Shown one piece after another: positions 52,963 to 61,851 of a stretch of DNA of 64,000 nucleotides (position 1 is the first letter of the stretch; every line of letters starts with the position of its first letter). Source of the DNA: JADJLQ01 sp044227925 (lineage in GTDB: Bacteria > Bacteroidota > Bacteroidia > Chitinophagales > Saprospiraceae); contig JBGAVW010000016.1 in NCBI GenBank assembly GCA_044227925.1, forward strand, positions 1-64,000, written 5' to 3'. Both the position numbers and the translations under genes were made by a program. A model generated the notes under the pieces. It saw only the letters and a list, made by a program, of their open reading frames with translations, was not told the origin of the DNA and did not search any database.

Positions 52963-54936
52963 TTATTTTATGGATTTCAATACCATAAGATAGCCTCCTC
53001 CCGGAGCCATTTTTATCTCCAGCTTCTGATTCTTATTCACTTTAGTATTTTTTATAATGTAATCAGAAGGGTATTTTTCTGCGTTTATCCCATCTTCACA
53101 GAGGGTAGCACTATACATACCATTGCCGAGAAATGACAAATCTATACTGAGCATTCTCGGAGTCCAATCCGTCATTCCCCCTATGTACCAATCTTTATTT
53201 TTTTTCCTTGCAGTGATAATATAATCACCAATTTTTGCATCCAATACAATAGTGGTATCCCACGTGGTGGGAACCGATCCGAGCAGCTCCATGAAACGAG
53301 GCTCCATCATACCCTGAGATGGGTTACCTGAGAAAATCTGTATTGGACTTTCATACACCACAAACATGGCCAGCTGGTGACATCGGGTACCGGGGGCCAT
53401 GACCTTTGATCCTATTGGCCTGAAGGTTTGTTTATTGGCATTATCCAGTATTCCCGGTTCATAGTCCATAGGTCCTGCAAACATCCGGGTAAAAGGCAGG
53501 AGCAGATTGTGTTCTGGTGTTGCTTTTTCACTCCATATATTATATTCTGATCCCAATACTCCTTCGCGAGTGATGGCATTTGGCCAGGTCCTGCTGAAAC
53601 CGGCAGGCTTGAAAGCTCCGTGAAACATGACCATTATTTTATATTTTGCACAAGCCGCTGCAATACGGTGATAAAAATTGACCATTTTCTGGTCATCCCT
53701 ATCCATAAAATCAGTCATTATAAAATCAACACCCCATTTTTTAAATTGATCCAATGCCGGTATTAATTGCTCTTCCAATGTGATGGCTAAGGTCCACATG
53801 CTTAATTTTATTCCCTTGGCTTTGGCGTAAGTGGAGATTTCATTCATGTCTATTTCAGGCGTAATCTTAAATAAATCCCTGGCATCGCTCCAGCCCGCAT
53901 CCATCATTATTCTGTCAAAACCAAATCGTTTGGCAAAATCTATATAATATTTATACGTAGCGGTGTTGATGCCTGCTTTAAACGGAATGTTGAAAAGATT
54001 AATATCAATTATCCACTCATCTGTTCCTTTTCCTGGTTTTATCCATGTATGATCTGATAGTTTCGAGGGAGCGCCCAGTCTGTATACTATATCATTTTCA
54101 GGTATATCCTTATCGGTCTTTGCTATTCCAATGATTCTCCATGGGTAGGATCTGTTACCTTTAGTGTATGCAATATAGTCCGCACGCTTTGTTACGGTAG
54201 ATTGTTGAAATCCTGATCCGGTGATTTTTTCTTCTACAGGATATGGGGCATAAACCCCTTTAAGTGCTTTGGTATTATTTCCGGTAAAAAACATACCGGG
54301 ATAGTCATCCAGGTCAGATTCAGTAAGTATAATTCTTGGCCCATGCTCTGGCATGATTAAAATAGGGCTGAATAATAAACTTTCATTTCCAATGCTATCT
54401 AATGATTTATATTCGTACGGCTCCTCAAAACTGGTATGAAAAATATCCTGGTCCTGGCGTTTGACCACCTGGTTAAAATATAGTTTATGATGATCACAAA
54501 AATGGATTTCGGCAATTTCATTTTTTATTTTCAACGAATCGGTAAAATGGCTGAGCCATCGATAAGCAATACCGTCATTGTAAATTCTCCACTCCAGGGT
54601 AAAAGGCTCGTTGAATTCGATGATTAATTCGTTATAGTTATCCTCGATTATCTTTTTCTTTTCCTGCACGGGAGGAAAAATTCTGTTTTTGATCTGGCTC
54701 GAAAAATGTTGTTTATAGGTCAGGCTTGATCCATTGTCGCGATGGGTCACTAATCCAATTTCCGATGCAGAAGAAATACAAATTGAATCATATTTTGCCT
54801 GATAGAATACAGTAGTGGAAATATTTACAGTAACCAGAATATGACCATCCGGAGACTGAAGAGTTAGTTCTTTAGGCTGAGAAAAAAGAAGACTATTAAC
54901 CCAAATTGATAATGGCAGAAATATCCAGCGGTACAT
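52963..54936 (-). CDS. Glycoside hydrolase family 97 protein
   Basis: A 657-residue secreted alpha-glycosidase with signal peptide (about 1-19), an N-terminal beta-sandwich (LTLQSPDGHILVTVNIS, WRIYNDGIAYRW), a catalytic barrel (about 305-560; YYIDFAKRFGFDRIMMDAGW, VDFIMTDFMDRDDQKMV, GAFKPAGFSRTWPN, TREGVLGSEYNIW) and a C-terminal sheet. The Asp in TDFMDRDDQ takes the nucleophile position of retaining GH97 enzymes, so retaining chemistry (alpha-galactosidase-like) is more likely than the inverting SusB type. It is not next to a Sus locus. Confidence 0.88.
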   Translation of the reverse strand: MYRWIFLPLSIWVNSLLFSQPKELTLQSPDGHILVTVNISTTVFYQAKYDSICISSASEIGLVTHRDNGSSLTYKQHFSSQIKNRIFPPVQEKKKIIEDNYNELIIEFNEPFTLEWRIYNDGIAYRWLSHFTDSLKIKNEIAEIHFCDHHKLYFNQVVKRQDQDIFHTSFEEPYEYKSLDSIGNESLLFSPILIMPEHGPRIILTESDLDDYPGMFFTGNNTKALKGVYAPYPVEEKITGSGFQQSTVTKRADYIAYTKGNRSYPWRIIGIAKTDKDIPENDIVYRLGAPSKLSDHTWIKPGKGTDEWIIDINLFNIPFKAGINTATYKYYIDFAKRFGFDRIMMDAGWSDARDLFKITPEIDMNEISTYAKAKGIKLSMWTLAITLEEQLIPALDQFKKWGVDFIMTDFMDRDDQKMVNFYHRIAAACAKYKIMVMFHGAFKPAGFSRTWPNAITREGVLGSEYNIWSEKATPEHNLLLPFTRMFAGPMDYEPGILDNANKQTFRPIGSKVMAPGTRCHQLAMFVVYESPIQIFSGNPSQGMMEPRFMELLGSVPTTWDTTIVLDAKIGDYIITARKKNKDWYIGGMTDWTPRMLSIDLSFLGNGMYSATLCEDGINAEKYPSDYIIKNTKVNKNQKLEIKMAPGGGYLMVLKSIK

Positions 54937-55025
54937 ATCGAAGTAAATTTACCTTATTTCCGCAATTCACCTTAAACACTGCGAAATGCCAAACTTTAAT
55001 CTCGATAAAACCGGCCTCAATCGGT

Positions 55026-55697
55026 CTAATGCATCTTTTCCTTGGCCCAGGCTTTTACGATAATCAATTGTTGTTCCATGGTAAGATGGGAATTGTCCAG
55101 GACCCTTGCATCCTCTGCTTTTTTTAGGGGAGAATCACTCCGGGTGCTATCGATGTGATCTCTCATTTGGAGATTTGCCAGCACTTCTTCTTTAGTAATC
55201 TGTATTCCATTTGCTCTGAGTTCATTCATTCTTCGCTCAGCTCTGATTTCCGGATCAGCGGTCATAAATATTTTAAGTTCAGCTTCCGGCAATACTTTGG
55301 TGCCAATATCTCTGCCATCCATGATTACTCCCCCTTCGATAGCCATTTCTTTTTGCTCTTTAACCAAAAAGGCTCTCACAGCAGAGAGCGTACTTATTTG
55401 ACTCACGAGGTTTTGCACAGCGGGTGTACGGATTTGGTCCGTTATATCTATATTGTTTAAATAAATTTTATTTCCTTGCGGGGTCCATTTGCATTTAATA
55501 TCAATTTCGTTGAGGTGGTCTACTATATCTCCAAAATTGATTTCATTTAAACCGATATGAATAGCATACAGTGTGACTGCTCGATACATAGCTCCACTGT
55601 CGACATAACTTAGTTTTAGGTCCCGTGCCAAAGCCTGTGCTACGGTACTTTTGCCGCAGGATGAAAATCCATCTATAGCTATATTAATTTGTTTCAC
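55026..55697 (-). CDS. cmk: (d)CMP kinase
   Basis: Phosphorylates CMP and dCMP. The 223 residues start with IAIDGFSSCGKSTVAQALAR (P-loop), followed by YVDSGAMYRAVTLYA, VIMDGRDIGTKVLPEAELKI and the lid RAERRMNELRANG with DSTRSDSPLKKAEDARVLDN. The start is GTG at 55697. Length and motifs are normal for bacterial Cmk. It lies downstream of the DUF2795 gene but is separated from it by a terminator. Confidence 0.95.
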   Translation of the reverse strand: MKQINIAIDGFSSCGKSTVAQALARDLKLSYVDSGAMYRAVTLYAIHIGLNEINFGDIVDHLNEIDIKCKWTPQGNKIYLNNIDITDQIRTPAVQNLVSQISTLSAVRAFLVKEQKEMAIEGGVIMDGRDIGTKVLPEAELKIFMTADPEIRAERRMNELRANGIQITKEEVLANLQMRDHIDSTRSDSPLKKAEDARVLDNSHLTMEQQLIIVKAWAKEKMH

Positions 55698-55711
55698 ACC
55701 GCATTAAATAT

Positions 55712-55748
55712 AAAAAAAAGAGGCTAATGCCAATAAAGCAATGCCTCT
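55712..55748 (-). terminator. Intrinsic terminator of the DUF2795 gene
   Basis: AGAGGC and GCCTCT (55743-55748) form the base of a stem with an inner TGC/GCA pairing. On the minus strand eight T follow (A run 55712-55719 on the plus strand). It lies just after the gene at 55785. Confidence 0.75.
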
Positions 55749-55784
55749 TCTTTATTTCTGTTTTAGAAATAATTGATGGGTATA

Positions 55785-56009
55785 TCAATATTCGTCTTCG
55801 TTGAATAAAAAGTCGTCTTTCCTTGGATAGTCAGGCCAAATATCTTCGATGCTATCGTAGATGGTTTCACCCTCATCTTCCATTTGTTGCAAATTTTCAA
55901 TTACCTCCAGAGGAGATCCTGAGCGAATAGCGTAATCGATTAATTCATCGCGTGTAGCTGGCCAGGGTGCATCTTCCAGGTGATGTGCTAATTCTAGCGT
56001 CCAATACAT
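55785..56009 (-). CDS. DUF2795 domain protein
   Basis: A 74-residue acidic protein matching the very conserved Bacteroidota version of DUF2795: MYWTLELAHHLEDAPWPATR, ELIDYAIRSGSPLEVIENLQ and DSIEDIWPDYPRKDDFLFNE. The family is small, helical and of unknown function. It has its own terminator and is divergent from the guanine deaminase gene. Confidence 0.88.
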   Translation of the reverse strand: MYWTLELAHHLEDAPWPATRDELIDYAIRSGSPLEVIENLQQMEDEGETIYDSIEDIWPDYPRKDDFLFNEDEY

Positions 56010-56075
56010 AGTCTAATATTTATTTACTGAGTTAAACTTTAATTCCGGGCATAGAGTTCCAGAAATTTCGCACAA

Positions 56076-56606
56076 ATGTATCAAAGAATTGGATTTCTTT
56101 ACAAAGATTATATTTATAAAAAAATTACGGTGGTTTTCGACGACACATTCTATCTCAAACTGGCTGTTGAACAAGCTATACTCGGTGTAAAAAACAAACA
56201 AGGTGGGCCGTTTGGTGCCGTTATTATCAAAAATGACAAAATAATAGCCCAATCCAATAATATGGTCTTGGCCGATAAAGACCCCACTGCACATGCTGAA
56301 ATAGTAGCCATAAGGGCTGCATGTAAGGTACTGGGTCACTACCAACTTACAGATTGCATAATATATGCGTCTTGTGAACCCTGCCCTATGTGTATGGGAG
56401 CACTATATTGGGCTCGACCGGCAAAACTTGTCTATGCTTGCACTCGCTTAGAAGCGTCTGCTGCAGGATTTGATGACTCCTTTATATATGACGAAATTGC
56501 TTTAAAGCCTGAATACAGGGCTCTGATATCCGATCATCTAAAGATAGAAGGAGCAAATTCCCCATTTGAATATTGGGCTAAATGGGGAGATAAAAATCTG
56601 TACTGA
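56076..56606 (+). CDS. guaD: Guanine deaminase (CMP/dCMP deaminase fold)
   Basis: Converts guanine to xanthine in purine salvage. The conserved part aligns well with the Bacillus GuaD style: VEQAILGVKNKQGGPFGAVI, DPTAHAEIVAIRAACKVLG, the zinc motif CEPCPMCMGALYWARP (PCxxC plus HAE) and GFDDSFIYDEI. The ATG at 56076 adds about 18 residues before the domain; a GTG at 56130 would fit the family length better, so the start is uncertain. It is convergent with queA, 9 bp apart. Confidence 0.9.
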   Translation: MYQRIGFLYKDYIYKKITVVFDDTFYLKLAVEQAILGVKNKQGGPFGAVIIKNDKIIAQSNNMVLADKDPTAHAEIVAIRAACKVLGHYQLTDCIIYASCEPCPMCMGALYWARPAKLVYACTRLEASAAGFDDSFIYDEIALKPEYRALISDHLKIEGANSPFEYWAKWGDKNLY

Positions 56607-56615
56607 TGGGTTGAT

Positions 56616-57680
56616 TTACATGATTAACATCGCATCTCCGTAGCTAAAGAAGCGATATTTCTTTTTTATTGCCTGTTGGTACGCCTCCATGATCAGCTCG
56701 GTTCCGCCAAAAGCAGCTGCCATGATCAATAAGCTGGACTTAGGCAGGTGAAAATTGGTCAGCATACAGTTTGCTATACTAAAATCATATGGAGGATAAA
56801 TGAATTTATTCGTCCATCCTTCTTGTGGCTTCATCAATCCGTGGGCAGAAACCGCAGTTTCTATTGCCCGCATCACGGTGGTGCCCACAGCACATATTTT
56901 TTTATTGTGTTCCTTAGATTTATTTACAGCATCTACAGCAGACTGGGGCACTCGGAAGTACTCGGCTTCCATTTTATGCTTTGAAAGATCTTCTACATCT
57001 ATACTCCTGAAGGTACCCAATCCAACATGTAATGTAACCTCTGCAAACTGTGTACCTTTTATCTCAAGGCGCTTCATCAGTTCCTTGGTAAAATGCAAGC
57101 CGGCTGTTGGCGCGGCTACGGCTCCGATTTCTTTAGCATATACGGTCTGGTATCTTTCTTCATCCAGTGATTCGGCAGGCCTTTTGATGTATTTTGGTAG
57201 CGGGGTATGACCAAGTATTTTAAGTTGATTTTGAAAATCATCATCTGTACCATCATGAAAGAACCGAATAGTACGGCCCCGGCTGGTGGTATTATCCACT
57301 ACTTCAGCTACGAGTATCTCATTTCCCTTCTTATCATTGAAATACAATTTGTTCCCAACCCTGATTTTTCTGGCAGGATCTACTAATACATCCCAAAGAT
57401 GGGCCTCTTTATTTAATTCCCTCAGCAGGAATACTTCGATTTTAGCTCCTGTTTTTTCCTTTTTGCCATACATTCTGGCAGGGAAAACCTTTGTATTGTT
57501 GAAAATTATAGTGTCTCCATCGCCGAATATGGTCAGCAGATCTTTAAACTGTTTGTGTTCTATCTTGCCGGAATCCCTGTGTACTACCATAAGCTTACTG
57601 CCATCACGCTCTTTGGATGGGTATTGGGCAATAGATTCTTTTGGAAGGGCGAAATTGAATTGAGAAAGTTTTGTACGCAT
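56616..57680 (-). CDS. queA: S-adenosylmethionine:tRNA ribosyltransferase-isomerase
   Basis: Transfers and isomerises the ribosyl part of SAM to 7-aminomethyl-7-deazaguanine in tRNA, making epoxyqueuosine. The 354 residues include FALPKESIAQYPSKERDGSK, FNNTKVFPARMYGKKEKTGA, AVAAPTAGLHFT, VTLHVGLGTFRSI, AVGTTVMRAIETA and NCMLTNFHLPKSSLLIMAAA. Complete and of normal length. Its promoter box is about 35 nt upstream. Confidence 0.96.
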   Translation of the reverse strand: MRTKLSQFNFALPKESIAQYPSKERDGSKLMVVHRDSGKIEHKQFKDLLTIFGDGDTIIFNNTKVFPARMYGKKEKTGAKIEVFLLRELNKEAHLWDVLVDPARKIRVGNKLYFNDKKGNEILVAEVVDNTTSRGRTIRFFHDGTDDDFQNQLKILGHTPLPKYIKRPAESLDEERYQTVYAKEIGAVAAPTAGLHFTKELMKRLEIKGTQFAEVTLHVGLGTFRSIDVEDLSKHKMEAEYFRVPQSAVDAVNKSKEHNKKICAVGTTVMRAIETAVSAHGLMKPQEGWTNKFIYPPYDFSIANCMLTNFHLPKSSLLIMAAAFGGTELIMEAYQQAIKKKYRFFSYGDAMLIM

Positions 57681-57714
57681 CTTTATTATTGCTTTTTTTA
57701 CGGAAAAAGAGGTG

Positions 57715-57722
57715 CAAAGTTA
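57715..57722 (-). promoter_or_regulatory. -7 promoter element of queA
   Basis: TAACTTTG on the minus strand, exact TAnnTTTG match, with a TTG about 21 bp further upstream as a possible -33 element. It implies a leader of about 30 nt. Confidence 0.55.
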
Positions 57723-57779
57723 CAAAATTCAATGCCCCGAAATCAAGTTATTTTTAATAATGATTTGTGAACGCTTTAG

Positions 57780-58279
57780 AAAGCTCTTAAGTCTTGCCTT
57801 TTTGGAATAGATTTCCATTATTTTTTTGATTGCACCATCAAATCTTTGGAAGAAGGATTAACCAGAACGGAAAAGACACCAGAGGTAGTAGTGGTAACCC
57901 ATGACAAAGGCCTGGCAATAGACAGAAGAACAAGTTGCCAGGACAATGCAGTAAAAGATAATATAGCTTTGGGCGACATTAAATTTAATTCTAATCATGA
58001 AAAATGTAAAGGTTAAAAAGATAATGTCTAATGGTACCAACGTGGCAACGAACCAAATTCTAGTGTTTATGAAAATGGTATTGAATTATTGGCCGTCATA
58101 AAGGAACTGAGTTTATAAAGTTTTTTCCTGAAAATTCAAATCACAAAATTGTCCAGGGCATTGCCCGATTTTCTTTTCCTTTCAATTTTCCGGAACTTGC
58201 GAGAGAAAAAGGTATTGCAGTTTTAAAGCAAAAAGGTGAGTTAGTTAATATGAATGCTCAAAACCTTAAAGTGCATTAG
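57780..58279 (+). pseudogene. Possible decayed coding region
   Basis: Three stretches of protein-like sequence follow one another in different plus-strand frames: 57780-58016 (TPEVVVVTHDKGLAIDRRTS and on), a short piece about 58038-58118 (SSVYENGIELLAVIKELSL) and 58085-58279 (GTEFIKFFPENSNHKIVQGI, FPELAREKGIAVLKQKGELV). None has a start codon in good context. They read like one gene broken by frameshifts, but I cannot name a family, so this is a weak call. Confidence 0.3.
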
Positions 58280-58320
58280 GATTTTTAACATTAATTAATA
58301 GAGTAAGCAGCAATAATTAC

Positions 58321-58328
58321 TAACTTTG
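58321..58328 (+). promoter_or_regulatory. -7 promoter element of the susC-like operon
   Basis: TAACTTTG matches TAnnTTTG exactly. If used, it gives the susC-like gene an unusually long leader of about 265 nt. No good -33 match was seen. Confidence 0.45.
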
Positions 58329-58345
58329 CGTTACTAATCTAAATT

Positions 58346-58545
58346 ATATGCTAATAATTTTAGCATATTGAATTTTATCGACTCACCTAAATCACAAGAC
58401 TATATTATCGATTTGGCTTCTAATGGAGTGGTCATTCTTATTTGCATCTCGATAATCTTTTAAAAAAACTCTTACTCTACTTACTGGTTGATCAGAAATG
58501 ATCAAAAGGTGGACTATTTAGTTCATCAATAACCTTTCATTGATG
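58346..58545 (+). promoter_or_regulatory. Structured leader with three hairpins before susC
   Basis: Three perfect inverted repeats lie between the -7 box and the susC ATG. ATATGCTAA/TTAGCATAT (58346-58368) has a 5-nt loop. TTGATCA/TGATCAA (58488-58505) has a GAAA tetraloop. CATCAAT/ATTGATG (58524-58545) has an 8-nt loop. None is followed by a T-run. They could be RNA regulatory structures or, for the first, an operator. Confidence 0.5.
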
Positions 58546-58598
58546 TGAATCCATGAGAGCTGGTATGCTATTGTAGAAATTTAAAATTTTTTATTGAT

Positions 58599-61500
58599 AT
58601 GAAACTAACTAGTTTATTATTCTTATTGGTATGCGCTGTATCGGATATCTACGGACAACGCACTATCAAAGGCATAGTTTCTGATCAGGACGGTGGACCA
58701 TTGGTAGGTGTTAATGTATTAGTACAGGGCACTACAAATGGTACAGTTACTGATGAAAACGGAAGCTATAGTTTAAACATTGCAGCCGAAAACCAAATTT
58801 TGGTTTTTAGCTATACCGGATTTACTACACGCGAAGTGGCTATTGGTAACTCCAATGAACTAAATGTAACCCTGGATGAAGGTATCCAATTGAGCGAAAT
58901 GGTCGTCACTGCTTTAGGGATCACCCGTGCAAAAAAGGAAATTGGTTATGCTATAGAAGAGTTGGAAGGAAACCAGCTTCAAAGGGTGGGAGAGACGGAT
59001 CCCCTGCGGGCCATGCAAGGTAAAGTAGCCGGTGTGAATATTACCGGATCAAGTTCCCAACCCGGCAGTGCCACGCGCCTGACCATAAGGGGTATTAAAT
59101 CCTTCTTTGGAAACAACCAGGCACTATACGTAGTAGATGGCGTGCCTTTTGATGCTTCTACGAATGGCGTTTCTTTTCAGTTGACTGGAGGCGGCGCATA
59201 TTCCAATAGATTAGCAGATCTGGATCCTAACAATATCGAAAGCGTAAGTATACTCAAAGGAGCCACAGCTGCCGCGCTGTATGGATCCAGAGCCAGTAGA
59301 GGAGTAGTGGTAATCACCACTAAAACAGGAGCTTTGAAAAAAGGGGAGAACAAACTAAAAATTGACCTCTCTTCTTCTCTTAATTTCGAGGAGATTGCTT
59401 CATTACCCAATTTTCAAAACAGCTATGGCACAGGTACAGGTTTCACGTATGCTCAATCGAATGGTTCCTGGGGTGCTCCATTTCGAAGCGCAGTATCATA
59501 CCCGACTATTGACTCTATCAATCATTGGTATAGAGGAGCTGGATATGCCAATAGCTACGCCCGACTTCGCCAGGCAGGTGATGAGCGTGTAACCCCACGG
59601 GTGCCTTATCAAGCATACCCCAATAATGTAAAAGATGTATTCAACCGGGGAAGGGTAAATGACAATTCCATTACCATAAGTGGTGGCAATCAAAACACTT
59701 CTATGGCACTTACTTTTTCACGCGTAGACCATGATGGGATTTTCCCAAATGCTTCTTTTGACAAGACTTCCATTTCGTTAGGAGCCAGGAGTCAATTTGA
59801 AAGTGGCCTTAGAATGGGTGCCAATCTTTCTTATATTAATTCTATCCAACAGGGTTTGCAAGGCGGGGCTATAGGTTCAGCATCCACCTCTTCCTTTATG
59901 GCACGTACCCTGTATCAGGGTCGCAGTTGGGATTTACATGGCCAACCATTTGAAGATCCGGTGACACATGAAAGCATCTTTATGATCGCCAGAGGCAACG
60001 CGGATAATCCTCTTTGGTCAGCCAAATACAATGGCTTTAAGAGTGATGTAAACAGATATGTGGTCAATGTCAATGCCGGATATGCTTTTAATAAATGGCT
60101 TGATCTCGATTACAGAGTGGGTATTAATAATTATTCTCAGGGAGATTTAGAGTGGTTTAGACCGGGATCTCGCGGAGCAGGAGGATTAGGTTCTGTTACC
60201 GACTTGACCACATCCTTTAAAGAGATAGAATCCACATTGATACTGAGTGCCAAAAAAAGATTTAATGATAAAATAGCATTGGAAGCAAGAGTAGGTCATA
60301 ATCTAAATGATCGTACGTTCCGTGATCAGGGTATTTCAGGTACACAGATGCTCGATTTTAATATCATTGATGTGGATAATACCGTCAGCCAGGTTTCTGC
60401 AGGTGGTTCTTTAAACAAAAGAAGATTGTTTGGTGTATTTGGTGAAGTCACTGCAGATTACAATCAATATTTATTCCTTACGTTATCAGGAAGACAGGAT
60501 TGGGCTTCTACATTACCAGTACAAAACAATCATTATTTCTACCCCTCGGCCAGTGTAGCATTCGTTTTCAGCGAAGCATTAAAAATGTCTAATAACCCGA
60601 TACTGAATAGCGGTAAGGTGAGATTAAACTGGTCTAAAGTTGGATCACCGGCAAATCCCTATTCATTAAAACCCATCTATTTGCTAAATCTTGGAGAAAC
60701 AGACAACCTCACGGCAGGCATCAGGGATATCGATTTCCCATTTGCCGGAGTAGCCAGCTCCACCTTATCCAATACATTATTTGATCCTAACCTCAAGCCG
60801 GAGTTTACTACCGATATGGAAGCCGGGGTAGACCTGGAGTTCTTTAAGAGTAAAGTAAACCTCAGTTTCTCCGTATATAAAAGCCAATCTACTGATCAGA
60901 TTTCCAATTTGGCATTACCCACTGTTTCGGGTTTTGATAACCTGTTAACCAATTTTGGTGCCCTGGAAACAAAAGGTGCAGAAGTATCTCTACGATTAAA
61001 TCCGATTGTAAATAAAAACTTTAATTGGGACTTAACTACCAATTTTACCAGGTATAGGACCATTGTCACTGAATTAAGAGAGGGTACAGATGAATTGGTA
61101 ATCAGGCCATTATTTGGTGGAGGCATTACCCCGGTACTCAGAGTCGGCCAACCGTATGGCGTATTCAGAGGAACAGTAAGCGCAAGGGACGAAGAAGGTA
61201 ATTTACTCATTGACCGGACCAATGGCCAGATAATAAATGCAACCAAAGACGAAATCATAGGTAATCCCAATCCTGAATTTACAGTTGGTTTTATCAACAA
61301 TTTTACCTGGAAAGGGCTCACCCTGGGTGCAGTATTTGATTGGAAACAAGGTGGAGATATGTATTCAGAAACAGTAAACTCTTTACTGGGTCGCGGTGTA
61401 CTTGCTTTTCAGGCAGACAGAGAAAAAAATGCGATGATCAATGGTGTTTATGGAGATCCTGTAACCCTTAAAGCATTGAAAGATGAAAATGGAAATAAGA

Positions 61501-61841
61501 TTAGAAACCAAACTATGGTGGAGGTAAACGATTTATGGTTTGGAAGTACTTTTGGTTCGAATTCACAGGATGAATGGAGCGTTTTTGATGCCACTGTTTA
61601 CAGATTAAGAGAGCTAAGCCTCACGTATCAGTTGCCCTCAGCTTTATTTAAGAAAGCAATTAAAGGAGCTACTATTTCCATCAATGGAAGAAACCTTTGG
61701 TATAAAGCTCCCCATTTTCCAGAGGATACCAATTTCGATCCTGAAACCAGCACGTTTGGTGATGCAAACTATCAGGGCTTCGAGTTTCAAAATCTTCCAT
61801 CTATCAAGCGCTATGGTGTAAGCTTAAATCTCAAATTTTAA
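58599..61841 (+). CDS. SusC/RagA family TonB-linked outer membrane protein
   Basis: A 1080-residue importer of oligosaccharides or peptides. Signal peptide (about 1-19), carboxypeptidase regulatory-like domain (about 22-100; TIKGIVSDQDGGPLVGVNVL), plug (about 105-235; MVVTALGITRAKKEIGYAIE, VAGVNITGSSSQPGSATRLT, RGIKSFFGNNQALYVVDGVP, SILKGATAAALYGSRASRGV) and a 22-strand-type barrel ending RYGVSLNLKF. It forms the pedal-bin pair with the SusD-like gene 10 bp downstream. Substrate is unknown; no glycosidase is in view in this locus. Confidence 0.95.
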   Translation: MKLTSLLFLLVCAVSDIYGQRTIKGIVSDQDGGPLVGVNVLVQGTTNGTVTDENGSYSLNIAAENQILVFSYTGFTTREVAIGNSNELNVTLDEGIQLSEMVVTALGITRAKKEIGYAIEELEGNQLQRVGETDPLRAMQGKVAGVNITGSSSQPGSATRLTIRGIKSFFGNNQALYVVDGVPFDASTNGVSFQLTGGGAYSNRLADLDPNNIESVSILKGATAAALYGSRASRGVVVITTKTGALKKGENKLKIDLSSSLNFEEIASLPNFQNSYGTGTGFTYAQSNGSWGAPFRSAVSYPTIDSINHWYRGAGYANSYARLRQAGDERVTPRVPYQAYPNNVKDVFNRGRVNDNSITISGGNQNTSMALTFSRVDHDGIFPNASFDKTSISLGARSQFESGLRMGANLSYINSIQQGLQGGAIGSASTSSFMARTLYQGRSWDLHGQPFEDPVTHESIFMIARGNADNPLWSAKYNGFKSDVNRYVVNVNAGYAFNKWLDLDYRVGINNYSQGDLEWFRPGSRGAGGLGSVTDLTTSFKEIESTLILSAKKRFNDKIALEARVGHNLNDRTFRDQGISGTQMLDFNIIDVDNTVSQVSAGGSLNKRRLFGVFGEVTADYNQYLFLTLSGRQDWASTLPVQNNHYFYPSASVAFVFSEALKMSNNPILNSGKVRLNWSKVGSPANPYSLKPIYLLNLGETDNLTAGIRDIDFPFAGVASSTLSNTLFDPNLKPEFTTDMEAGVDLEFFKSKVNLSFSVYKSQSTDQISNLALPTVSGFDNLLTNFGALETKGAEVSLRLNPIVNKNFNWDLTTNFTRYRTIVTELREGTDELVIRPLFGGGITPVLRVGQPYGVFRGTVSARDEEGNLLIDRTNGQIINATKDEIIGNPNPEFTVGFINNFTWKGLTLGAVFDWKQGGDMYSETVNSLLGRGVLAFQADREKNAMINGVYGDPVTLKALKDENGNKIRNQTMVEVNDLWFGSTFGSNSQDEWSVFDATVYRLRELSLTYQLPSALFKKAIKGATISINGRNLWYKAPHFPEDTNFDPETSTFGDANYQGFEFQNLPSIKRYGVSLNLKF

Positions 61842-61851
61842 TTCCCTAAAT

